From positions 1,056,501 to 1,120,500 of the forward strand of contig NC_089456.1 in the NCBI RefSeq assembly GCF_026210795.1: DNA of 64,000 nt. Reading direction: 5' to 3'. Positions 35,525-46,200 of this stretch are shown here, piece by piece. Position 1 is the stretch's first letter. Each line of letters starts with the position of its first letter. Made by a program: the position numbers and the translations under genes. This stretch comes from Rhizophagus irregularis (lineage: Eukaryota > Glomeromycota > Glomeromycetes > Glomerales > Glomeraceae). The notes beneath the pieces were generated by a model. It was given only the letters and a program-made list of their open reading frames with translations. It ran no database searches and was not told where the DNA came from.

Positions 35525-36719
35525 CGCAAGTTCCGAGTTACAAAATCTGATTGATTAATTTTATACTGATATGTATTTTCAATAAAGGCTCTAACATATT
35601 TTTTTAAAAAATAAAATTTTTAATAATTATTTCTCTACGAAAGTAAAGTACATGTATATAATTCATATTTTTTACCAGGTTCCCGTCGAATAGATTTAGT
35701 TATTTCACTTTAAAATGATTGATTTGATTTTACGTTCTATACGCGTTTCTAAAAGTGATTATCCTGCAAAGTTTTAATAAAGCATCGTTAATAACAACTT
35801 GTTGATGTAATAGACTATTATTATCATTATTTTAAATAATAATTTTTGTGAAATACCACGAACATTATTTTTGATCTCTTTTTAATAAGCCAGAATTAAT
35901 GAAATCACGCGCAGCAAGTTTGATCCAACAGTCTAGTATGACACCACTTATGGTCTCGGGGACGGGGAGGTAAGTTTTGATATGAAGCAAATCGACAAAT
36001 CAAAGATTAAGAACTTCATTAGTTGTAATAAATGGTCTGATACACTCAAAAGATCTTAAAATTCAATAATGAAATTATGAACATAATAATTAAACTTACT
36101 TCTAATATCTTGACTGATTTTATCTATGCATGTCAATGTATCATTGACCTTTTAAGATTTATGTCCATAATTAATGTTTAATTCTAAAATTCCATCATCT
36201 TACCCATATTGTTGTGAAAATTGTGATTTTGGTAGCATGTAACAATCAATCCAATCTGTTACAATACATAAAGTAAAGCAATCTCTTATTCTCTTTACAC
36301 CTGTATAAATAACCGATTAGAATTCGCAAAATTTTAATAATAAAAATAAATTACTACAGTAATTAGGTTATTGACTTCCAAAATAATTTTATTATATCAA
36401 ACTTATAAAAATAAAAGAGATAAAAGATTCGTCAAAAATTTTTTTTAAAAAAAAAAATGGAAAGGGAATATGCATATTCTGTATACGTACACCGGAAGCT
36501 TATAAGCTATCTTAATTATAAAAATATAGGGAAAAAAGTAAAAACGAATTTAAAAATTGATTTAAAATTCAAAATCATATTTAAAAAAAATCATCGTTTT
36601 TGTACGAAAAAAAAAAGAAAAAAAAATTTAAACCGATAAAAAAATTAGATACCCGAACACATTGGAGGTAAAGTAAAAAAAAAAAATTTGTGATTTCATG
36701 AAATAAATTATTCGAATTT
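35525..36719. other. Intergenic, no gene seen
   Basis: AT-rich. The plus-strand frame at 36457-36639 is lysine/asparagine-rich low complexity with no family and is not accepted. Confidence 0.5.
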
Positions 36720-37085
36720 TTAATACGGCGGATTCGGCGGATATTGAATATATTTTTCGAATAACTCTAATAACTCTTCTTCAGAAGATCGATCGAAGTT
36801 CATAATGTTGGTCGAACTAGGTGGTACGACCGTGGAGTAAAAATTTCGAATTTTATATTCATCTTTCGCATACTTTATAAATTCGTTTTTTAGATAACAC
36901 GAAAGATTTTCTCGCCACATTTGTCCGGTAAGTCGGCCGATTTGCCAAGATAACAACTGAGGATTGTCGTTTTTTAATATTTTGGAATAAATTTTATAAA
37001 AATAGATATAACCGTTGGGCGTACGAGCCCTAACGGTTCGTGTTTTCGAACGCGTACGTTTCGGACGAGGAGGTTTTTTGGTCAT
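36720..37085 (-). CDS. HMG-box (MATA_HMG-type) transcription factor, 121 aa
   Basis: Single-exon gene, ATG at 37085. A basic N-terminus (KKPPRPKRTRSKTRTVRAR) leads into an HMG box at about residues 21-83. Hallmarks are the RTPNGYIYFYKIY start (cf. RPPNAFILYR), the helix-2 phrase ISxxxGxMWRxE represented by SWQIGRLTGQMWRENL, and the closing helix LKNEFIKYAKDEY. The C-terminus is acidic then Pro-rich (EEELLELFEKYIQYPPNPPY). The family binds and bends DNA; fungal MATA members include mating-type and sexual-development regulators. AM fungi carry many such genes, so the class does not by itself mean a mating-type locus. It lies 2.6 kb from PRM1 on the same strand. Confidence 0.85.
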   Translation of the reverse strand: MTKKPPRPKRTRSKTRTVRARTPNGYIYFYKIYSKILKNDNPQLLSWQIGRLTGQMWRENLSCYLKNEFIKYAKDEYKIRNFYSTVVPPSSTNIMNFDRSSEEELLELFEKYIQYPPNPPY

Positions 37086-39045
37086 AACAAATAAAATAAT
37101 TAATTCTCGCCGAAAAAAAGATGAGCTAAATTTCTGTCATTTTTATACTTTATTTTTTCGTAATTAATTTTTTATTGAAGGAAAAAACAGATTTTTCTCC
37201 GATTTAAACGTAATTGTAAATCTATTCTTCAAAGTTCGGAAATAAATGAAAGTCAACTCCGTCCATAAAAAGGAGTAAAGGATAAATTTGTTTAGAGTAT
37301 TGTGTCAGAAGGTATAAAGAATTACGTGCGTTCATTCTTTCAATACACCAAATCGAAATGATGATTGATGACAAAAGGAAATAGATTAATGAGTTCAAAT
37401 TTAGTAAATGTTAAAAAGATCTATCGCCAAATTATTAATGGTGTATCAAACAAAATTAAATGTAATGAAATGAAAATAAAAAATTTTAAGAGAGATAAAA
37501 TGAAGATTATTGATAAAATTGGATGCTTTTATAGTCTAATTTTAGAAATATGAACCACCATATTTATCAAAAATAATAATCATTGAAAAAAAAAATTAAT
37601 AATCAAAATGTATGATGCATTTTTTTTTTTTTGGTAAAACATTATAAACCGATTTTTTTTTTCAAGGACCCTAAAAGACATAAAGATCGGCATTATCAGA
37701 GATCTTTAAATTTTGATTGGCTCCTTTATTTAGTAATAGGAACGCGAGATCTACCAATCGTTGATTTTAATCGAAACTTTAAGTATTTATAATTATAATT
37801 TATTAATTAATATAACATGAAAAAGATTTCACTCGAAAATTATAATTTTATTAGCCGTATGTAATGAAATGAAAAAAAATTAAAAATATTTCTCTTTCAA
37901 ACGCTGCACGCATTCTTTTTTTTCTCCCTATTTCTTCCAAATATTTCCAAAATTTTTCTTTCATTTTACTATTGTCGAAATATTTTGTTATAAGTTGGCG
38001 CTGTTGTATCAGTATGCACTGCAGTATGCAATTATAATATATTGTTTCTCATTATGTGATTGTGTGTAATCTTTTCTTTCGCTTATGACAATATGTTGCA
38101 TTAAATCAATGCAAAATTGGTAACTTTCTCAAAGTTTTTGTGTAATGATTATTGACTCACAATTAAAAATAGAGATAATAATAAAGATGGTAAATTTAAG
38201 TGGATATTTACCCGTTTTAGTAGTGGCACGGCAAGGACCATCAGGTTATTAAACCATATTTGTAGATGATAAATTTTGGTTAAGCTTAATAAATTTTTAT
38301 TAATGATATCAAAATATTGGACCCTAAATTTATTATTAAAATTGTTATTATTTACGAAAATAGAAAAATATTAGGGTGCTAGAAAAAAGGGGCAATTGGT
38401 TTGAATATTAAATATTGTTCTATAGTAAAATTTTCAAATTGTTATGTGTTTGATCACCATGCTTAAACTTGTTTATTCAATCAATTTGGTAGTACCCACC
38501 CCATATTGGCGCTGGTAATCTCTATTAGAAGTTTTTCCGGTTCTGCACCACCTAGGTTTTAAAAAAAATTATTTCTGATTTAATTCTTTCAAATACGATA
38601 TTCTAATAAGCGTTTTCATTGCAATATGAAGCTTGGAATATGCAAAATATAGAAGTGAGAGCATCAAAAGCTTTGTATCTTTTGTATCTAGAAAACCAGT
38701 ACCAATGTATTTCATGGTTTCCTAGAGTAAGCTTGTATTCGAGTTACCTCGGTTATTCCAAGTACTTTTTCTACAAATCAGAGTTTTTTTTTTGAAATTA
38801 GGAAGAAATAAAACACAGCAGATGTGTTTATACCTGTAACAATATAGTACTTTCACAACAGCAAATACCATTGTCACGAATTAAATATGGTTTAGATATA
38901 TATAATTGCCAAATCTTATAGTAATTTAAATTTTGTGCGAAGTTTTATTCCTTAACATTTGTCAAATTCATGAGCAAATTTCTCCATGGAAGTAGAGGAA
39001 ACCAGATAATAGGGAATTAAAATAGGTATTAAAGGTAAGTTTTTT
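37086..39045. other. Intergenic between HMG-box gene and coding relic
   Basis: AT-rich. The frame at 37365-37553 is short, basic and low complexity and is not accepted. Nothing else recognised. Confidence 0.5.
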
Positions 39046-39065
39046 GTGTTGACTAATTACAACTT

Positions 39066-39285
39066 ACCGTCGGTAGCAGATGGTTTAACTAACATGAATG
39101 TATTTTTTTTGAACGGAACTTTAGGTCATAATGTGGTCGCTGGGAGCAGGATCTTAGAATTTCCTGACGTTAGTTTTCGTGTGTCGTCGCGTATTTCTAT
39201 ACTAGCAAGATCAATTTTTCCTTCTTGATACCAAAATCCTTGTCTAGCGGGTTTACTTGGATTAACGTCGACCAAAATTTATATT
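39066..39285 (-). pseudogene. Degenerate coding fragment, family unassigned
   Basis: The minus strand is open for about 50 codons (VDVNPSKPARQGFWYQEGKI, DLASIEIRDDTRKLTSGNSK, ILLPATTL). It meets one TGA at 39126-39128, continues in frame (PKVPFKKNTFMLVKPSATD) and ends at a good GTAAGT donor at 39067. Codon use is less AT-biased than the surroundings. No start or preceding exon was found, so this is most likely a decayed exon of a repeated gene. Confidence 0.45.
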
Positions 39286-39684
39286 TCGCAAACGAGACAC
39301 AAAAATGTATTATGTTTTATAACGTGTTATATTATTATTGATAACTTAAATAAAGAAAATTTCATTTTACTTAATAGAAACTGGCGGATAATCAGTCAGA
39401 CGGGCATTATTTATTGAAAAGAGATTTCTCAAAAACACGTACATCTTTACTTCTTATTTAAGGTAAGACCGATCAATTAATAATAATTTAATTTATAAAA
39501 TAATAAATAATGCTATCATATTTTTATTATAGGATGACATTTACATATAATGAATGAAATACATGGAAAAATATTGTATATCAATTAAATAAATTACATG
39601 TGATTAAATAATATAATTAATAAAATTATTACATATATATATAATTTTTATATCATAATTTTTTCTTTTTTTTCTTTTTTTTTT

Positions 39685-41867
39685 TTAGTGATGAAGTTTA
39701 AACCATATAATTCTTATTAATCCAAAAATTAATACGACGCCCCAACAAGCGATTAAAATCCAAAAAAGAGGGAGTTCGGATTTTAACCTATCTTCATAAG
39801 CATCAAATAATCTACCAATTTGTCCTCCCGTACCTTCTTCATCGGGTTCACCTGCAAATCTAATCGTAGCTTCACTTATGACTGAATTCATTTTATCAGG
39901 TTTTATCATTAATATATTTTCACTAACACGTGGCAAACCAAGGTGAGAATTATCTTTTATAAATGTTAACCCACTTTGAATTCCTTTAATTTTTACAAGA
40001 ATTAAACAATTTAATAATTCATCAATTACATTTCTTATAAATGGAACTCCACCAAATGTTGTATTAACAAATCCAACAATTTCATCAACTGCTGTATTCA
40101 ATGTATTATTAAGAGCTGTTGTGGTAATATTAACCCAACCAAATAAATTTTGATTTATATCATTCTCCAAATTTATTATAATATTGTTGCTTTGTGTAGA
40201 ATATTGCTATAAAATAATAATAATAATAATAAACATTAATATTAATTTTTTTAAAAAGTAAACTTTTAATAATAATTAATACTCACTTTAGATGATTCTT
40301 GTAAATTTGAATTCATAAGTCCCATAACAGTATTTCCAAAATTAGCAATACTTTCACTAATTTCATCTTTATAAGTATGTCGAACACCATTTAATATTGC
40401 AATTTGAATAAATATAGATATAATTCCTGATAATCCAATAATAAAACATATAATCGCCGGTTTAAATAATATATAATCCCAAAACCATCGATAAATTTTT
40501 TGATTTTCTCGATTCTTAAAATAAGTTGAAGTTTTAACTATATAATTTTGTAAAAATGGATTTTCTGAAAATTTAATAATATCAATAATCGAATTTTTAT
40601 TTATATTCGAATTTGTCCTTTTAAAATTATTTAAACTTTTATCAACTTTGTTCATAAATCTTTTATGAGAGATCCAAATATAAAATATATTTGCTAAAAT
40701 TAATAATATAGAAAGTGCAAATAATATAGAAAGTCCAATCCATGCTGTTCTTTTCAAATCATTTTTAATATTATCAAGTACTTCAAGATTTAAATTATTT
40801 TCACAAAATTTTATGTTATTACCCATTGGAGGTACTGGAAGGATTGACGAATTAAATTTTATATCTGACATAGAATTATTAATAATAACTCGTAATTCAT
40901 TAAATGGAATTGAAATTAAATTTGTTAATCTATTTTCAATTTCATCCATAGAGGGAATACTTGCATTAAGAGTATCTAAACCATTAACGATACCGGTCGT
41001 TGGAAATGTGACCTTATTTAAATCTTCTGCTGCCGGAATAGATACTGTAGGAATTTCGGGTAAATTTAATAATCCACCAACATTTGATAATGCATTTCTA
41101 ACACCTTCTAAAGATGAATTAATTCCAGCAATTGAATTGTCTATTGCAGTCTTAATTCCAGCTAATGCATTATTTGAGAAACCTTGTAAAAATATAACAG
41201 CTTCTGATACGGCACTTATTGATCCTCGTACGGCCAGTTCTAAAAGACATCGAAATGTACTTTTATACAAATTAATGAAAAATACTATTATACCGTTCAA
41301 TGCTTGAATACCCAAGTCCAAGGTTCTTACAAATCCTCGAATTGTCGAATTTATTGTATCAGTTATTGAGTCATTAAAAGGTCCAGCCATAAAATGTGGT
41401 AAAGATATTAAAGATGACGTAGCTAATTCGAGTGCATCACATGACTTATTGACTCGTTGTCTTATATCTTCTATAATTGGATCAATCGAATTCATTGCGA
41501 TGAATAATCTGCCGATTACAAATATAAATGAAATAATCGGGTAAGTGATCCATGCTAATGATAACTTTCCACGTAATCCAATATATGGATGAATATTAGA
41601 ATAGGAATCTACAGTATTTAAAAAGTTAGTAATTTATTTACTGGTTAAATTTAATTTATCAGAAAAATGTAAAAAATTTTTTAATTTAAAAAGAATCATA
41701 TTTTTCAACAAACCATCATTAATAAATTTCTCAGAATTTATAGAAGCATTTGATATATTTTTATGTTCTGAATATATACTAGAAGATGTATGTTCTGATG
41801 ATGCAACACCCGCTGACCAAGAAGCTGAATGGCTTAGAGGTGGCTTGTTTATATTTTTTTGAGACAT
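39685..41867 (-). CDS. PRM1: Plasma membrane fusion protein PRM1
   Basis: PRM1 family: multi-pass membrane protein that promotes plasma-membrane merger in mating or hyphal fusion of fungi. Exons: 41867-41642 (or 41714), 41608-40287, 40206-39685, giving 689 (or 665) aa. Recognition: HPYIGLRGKLSLAWI before the first membrane span, CDALELATSSLISLPHF, the second span in SILFALSILLILANIFYIWI, a long span pair near FIIGLSGIISIFIQIAIL, then FGWVNITTTALNNTLNT with N-glycosylation sites, LTFIKDNSHLGLPRV and a last span WILIACWGVVLIFGLI. These follow the order known in fungal PRM1. The first intron is unclear. Either a 33-nt GTAAAT...TACTAAC...TAG intron or a 105-nt intron with a GTTTGT donor keeps the frame; unspliced, a TAA at 41634-41636 interrupts it. 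The Ser-rich N-terminus (residues 12-45) is cytosolic in the family model. Confidence 0.9.
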
Positions 41868-42320
41868 TTTCTCGTTTTTTTTTTTATCCCCTCAATCGTT
41901 TTAGTGCAAATTATATAATTTTACGAAAAAAAAAATTGAGGGGATAATTTGGGCTAAATCAAAAAAAAAGTTTTTTTTTAAAGAAATTTCTAATTTATCA
42001 TGTGATAACTATTATTACACGAATTTGTATTAGTAAATTTATGACGACAAAACGATAAAATTATGATGAAATGAATTTAAACGATATGCGGGTTAGTAAG
42101 AATACAATCGACAGTGTGTATTACCATTAAAAGAAATTGATAATCACGCCACTAGGTAAATGGCTAAATTTTACCAAGAAATTTACATTTCATGTCGTAA
42201 CTCCAGGGTTTTCTGACGTTTTTAATTAAAATGACAACCTCAGATCATGAATTATTTTGGTTTAATGGGATGATAAAAAAAAAATAATCCTTTTTTGATC
42301 TATTATTTTATTATTTTATT
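41868..42320. other. Upstream region of PRM1
   Basis: AT-rich sequence with homopolymer A/T runs directly before the ATG; no gene. Ends at an inverted-repeat element. Confidence 0.5.
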
Positions 42321-42568
42321 AATGGGTTTTGTTTTTTATCGCACCCGTGAAATATCGCGCGAATCGTCAAAATCCCGAAATGTCCCGACACCCCCATAAT
42401 ACTGATTTTTCTTTCTTTTATTAATAAATTTTCAAGATTTTTCATTTCGGTATTTTGAATTCGGGATTATGAACTGTCGGGCTTATGAAATGTCGGGATT
42501 ATGGCAATTCAGGATTTTGACGTTTCGGGATTTAGAGTGTCGGGATAATGTACCTTACCAAACCCATT
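42321..42568. mobile_element. Inverted-repeat element (GGGTTTTG/ATCGCACC family, copy I)
   Basis: Terminal repeat AATGGGTTT (42321-42329) faces AAACCCATT (42560-42568). Next to the left end is GTTTTTTATCGCACCCGTGA, which recurs in the copies at 59.1 and 61.7-62.0 kb. Inside is a nested palindrome: CGTCAAAATCC (42365-42375) with GGATTTTGACG (42512-42522), plus several (T)GTCGGGATT/TCCCGACA phrases. No coding capacity. Confidence 0.7.
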
Positions 42569-42707
42569 CTAAACCCTTTTTGATATACTAAATAAAATTG
42601 TAAAGCAGGCAGGAATATTATATGATTTTTTAAAATCCTTTATTAATTATTAACTAAAATTAATTATTATAATCTATAATATATATTATTTTCTATTACT
42701 AATTTTT

Positions 42708-44233
42708 TTATCCTTTTACAGGAATACTTTGAGGAAATTTGAATAAATTATTAGGATCATATTTCGTTTTTATATCAACTAACTTATTAAAATTTTGACC
42801 ATAATATCTCGTTTGCCAATCATCTAAATCTCTATCAATATAATTTTGATAACTAAAATAAGAAGTAAATTTTGATTGAAAATTCTTTCCGAAATCATTT
42901 AATTCTTTAACACATTTATCACCTTGCGCTTTATTTTTCCAATCTGAACCAACTAATTGTATACCATAAATTGAATCACGATGCATGAATGATGAAGTAT
43001 CATCAACAATATTTGCAGTTCCACCAAGTAAATCGAATAAAGCATAAGTACTACAAGAAACAGTACTCAAAAAATTTGATAAAGTATCTATAGCTTCTGA
43101 GGTTAATCCTTTATTAACGAAAAAAGATTTTGCTTTAAAGAAATATGGATGATGTTTTGGTTTTACTACATCATTTGGAGGAACGTAAGAAAAAGTTACA
43201 ACAGAATCAAAAAATGTTTCTTGTTTAAAATTTGATGATGTTGGTTTTGGTGCTCTTGATAAGAAAGGTTTCATTGCATCTTTTGCATTTTTGGCTGGAC
43301 CTAAATATAATCCATCAATTGATAAACTATCTTTATCAAGAGACACTGAAAGAACAATATTATTATCAAGTGTTGGGCCAACTTCATTATAAGCAGTAAA
43401 TAGTTGTTGTACTTGAGATCGTCTAAATTGAAATTGCATCGAAGTAACTTGTGGTGGTACTTCATGAAGCTTAAAGACAAATGATGTTACTATACCAAAA
43501 CTTCCACCACCTGCTCCTCTTAAAGCAAAGAATAAGTCGGCATTTGTTTGTTTATCAACTTGTAAGAGTTTTCCATTAGCGTCAACCATTTCCATAGAAA
43601 TGATATTATCAGCAGCAAAACCATATTTACGACCGGCAAACCCATAACCCTATTAAATAAATAAGAAATATATTAAAAATAAATTTAAATATTTGAAAAA
43701 GAATGATTTAATAATTTAATATTTACCCCTCCAAGAGCATGACCTCCAATTCCAACAGAAGGACAAGTTCCGGCCGGAATTAAGAAACCAGCTTGACTTA
43801 ATTTATCATAAATGACGCCTAATCTATTTCCTGCACCAATTTTAGCAGTTTTCGCTTTTGAATCAATTGTGATTTCATTAATATTTGTTAAATCCACTAC
43901 CATAACATTATTTCTACCACCTAATCCATATTTTTCATACGAATGACCTCCTGAACGTGCAGTAATATCCATTTTCAATTTAGTAGCGCAATTAATTGAT
44001 GTTTGTACATCTTGATTATTAGCAGCGTAAATTAAAACTGATGGAGTATAATTCACATAAAGATTTTCATCAAGAATTAATGATGGAAAGGTTTTGTTGT
44101 TTGGATAAACGGTTTGACCTTTTATTGAAGAGAGACATGATGTTAAAGGGCTGGCATTTACTTTTACGAGATTAATTAATAAAATACACCATAAAAAAAA
44201 TAAAATTATATTAAGTTTTTTCATTGATTTCAT
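42708..44233 (-). CDS. Secreted BBE-type FAD-linked oxidase, 482 aa
   Basis: Berberine-bridge-enzyme-like flavoprotein. Exons 44233-43727 and 43649-42708 join to 483 codons. Residues 1-27 form a signal peptide (LNIILFFLWCILLINLV, cleavage near NAS). The FAD-binding domain follows, with ARSGGHSYEKYGLGG (His97) and PAGTCPSVGIGGHALGGGYG (Cys157, spanning the intron). This His/Cys pair is used for bicovalent FAD attachment in the family. FFALRGAGGGSFGIVTSF is the conserved end of the FAD domain. A C-terminal BBE domain closes the protein (YYGQNFNKLVDIKTKYDPNNLFKFPQSI). Members oxidise sugars, alcohols or alkaloid-like compounds with O2, giving H2O2; the substrate here is unknown. Length and order are normal for the family. 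Confidence 0.9.
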
Positions 44234-44304
44234 TTTTATCTTTTTTTTTTAGGGTAAAAAAAGTTTAATTATAGTGTATTGTAGTTTATTGCTGGGTTGA
44301 CTAA

Positions 44305-44320
44305 AGGTGTATATATATGT
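44305..44320 (-). promoter_or_regulatory. TATA-like box of the FAD oxidase gene
   Basis: GTGTATATATATG on the plus strand (TATATATA on the minus) lies about 80 bases upstream of the minus-strand ATG. Plausible spacing, low specificity in this AT-rich DNA. Confidence 0.3.
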
Positions 44321-45777
44321 GTTTTGCGTAAATCAAAAATTAATGATGTAGTCATTTACAAAATGGTTCTTTCTAACCTTATTAAAGCAAAACTATTTTG
44401 GGCAAATAAAAATATGAGGAGTATGGGAGATCCAAATTAATATATACCTATAAATAGATATTCTATTATTATCATCATAATAAAATTAAGAAGTGATAAT
44501 CCATTTTAATCACCAAAGGTTCAAAAGAAACTTCGAATCACTTCAAGATCCGAGGTAACTCTGGAATCGAAATACGAAAAAACTCTTCTCAAGAAATTTA
44601 TCATGAATTAAAGAAGACGAAAAATCATTAAATCATGGATTTTTTTTGTCTTTGATTATTACGTTATCATGCGCTAAATGTTGTACATACATTACATAAT
44701 CATACGAAAATATATTGATAATATAATCGTTAAATATGAGGTGACTGACAACCTATAACAACAGATAATATGGAGATTAGCTTATTGTTACAATTGCTTG
44801 ATTTTTTTTTATTACGGTTTACTCTATTATTATTATTCATTTTTTTTGCATGACTTTCCTATAAATTTTTAATAAAGGAGGGATGCTATTGATGCGCATT
44901 GATGCGCATAGAAATTACATGCATATAAAAATAAAATATGTATACTTTTACACATGTAAAATTTAAAAGCGAATCGCGGAACCAAAGCAAATCCGATCGA
45001 CCGATATTGATTTTCGATTACTTGGATTACTATAAACAAATACAAATAATAAATAAAAGGACTATTTGAATAATAAAATATTATATACTATTTATAATGT
45101 ATATAAATCTTTTGAATTTTTGAAGAAGGTTTAGAGCGTAGTGGTAGCGTAGTATTATTTACGTGGAATTACTCTAGTATAGACTTTAAGTCGGTTCGGT
45201 AAGGCTATAATAATAGTTTGTGTAAATTATTGGTTTCATCTTTTTCTTAGTTTGTGTAAATTGCTGTTTCATTATATTTTTCTTAATTGGTCGAAAAATG
45301 CGAGACATTTTCCGTCATTTAAATTAAGGTTTTTTTTAATCCCTGCGCACGCTGTTCTCGGTAAAAAAAAAGAATGTGACACAACGATATGATTTCGCAG
45401 CTAAACAAACATAGAGGAGTGCATGCATAATATTTATTATTTCTTATTCACCTAATCTGTTAACATTTATTACCAAAAATTTAATCATTTTGGTGTAAAA
45501 ATAAATTTTTTTTTTATTTTTTTTTCATAAAAAAATCTAATTTTCCAAAGATAACAATCAAGTGACTCTTTTAGTTCCATTTTTAGGAATAATTATAAGA
45601 AAAACCCCATGCATGTATATATTATGTTAACTAAATTAAGCTAGATAATATAGATAATAAATTAATGATTTAATTATTTCACGAGGTAACTTTGCGATAA
45701 AAATAAAATTAAAAAAAATCCAAAATTATTAATTTACAAATTTTTGTCCGTATTAATTAATAAATACAAAAAAAAAA
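44321..45777. other. Intergenic, no gene seen
   Basis: AT-rich. A small direct duplication TTGATGCGCAT x2 occurs near 44889-44911. No coding region recognised. Confidence 0.5.
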
Positions 45778-45785
45778 AAAAAAAA

Positions 45786-46200
45786 TAGATAGATAGATAG
45801 ATAGATTGGTAGATAGATAGGTAGAATAAATGATAATAGTAGTATGTTCATATAGAAAATAAATTATTAAAATTATAAAATTATTAAAATTTAAAGAACT
45901 ATTAGGATTTAAAATGAATGATAGTAATAAATAAAAAAGAAAAAAGTTCATATAAGATAATAAATTATTAAAAATTATAATTAAAATTAATAAAATTTTG
46001 GGATTTAAAATAAATGATAATAATGATAATAATAAATAAAAAAGAAAAAAGTTCATATAAGAAAATTAAAATTATAATTAAAATTAATAAAACTATTAGA
46101 ATTTAAAATAAATGATAAATTGATAATAATAAATAAAAAAGAAAAAAAGTTCATATAAGAAAATAAATTATTAAAATTATAAAATTATTAGAACTATTAA
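45786..46200. repeat. ATAG microsatellite followed by about 100-bp tandem repeats (3.5 units)
   Basis: A run of ATAG tetranucleotides (45786-45828) is followed by units that each begin GTTCATATA(A)GA and end AATAAATAAAAAAGAAAAAA. They start near 45847, 45947, 46051 and 46149; the last is partial. Units differ by small indels inside the A/T-rich middle. The minus-strand frame through them is a low-complexity artefact. Confidence 0.8.

Noticed and set aside
36457-36639. Lys/Asn-rich small frame
   Set aside because: Low complexity from A-rich DNA, with no context or family.
40813-41307. 164-codon plus-strand frame
   Set aside because: It lies antisense inside the PRM1 coding exon and has no family features.
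45757-46056. 99-codon hydrophobic minus-strand frame
   Set aside because: It is a translation of the tandem repeat and ATAG microsatellite.
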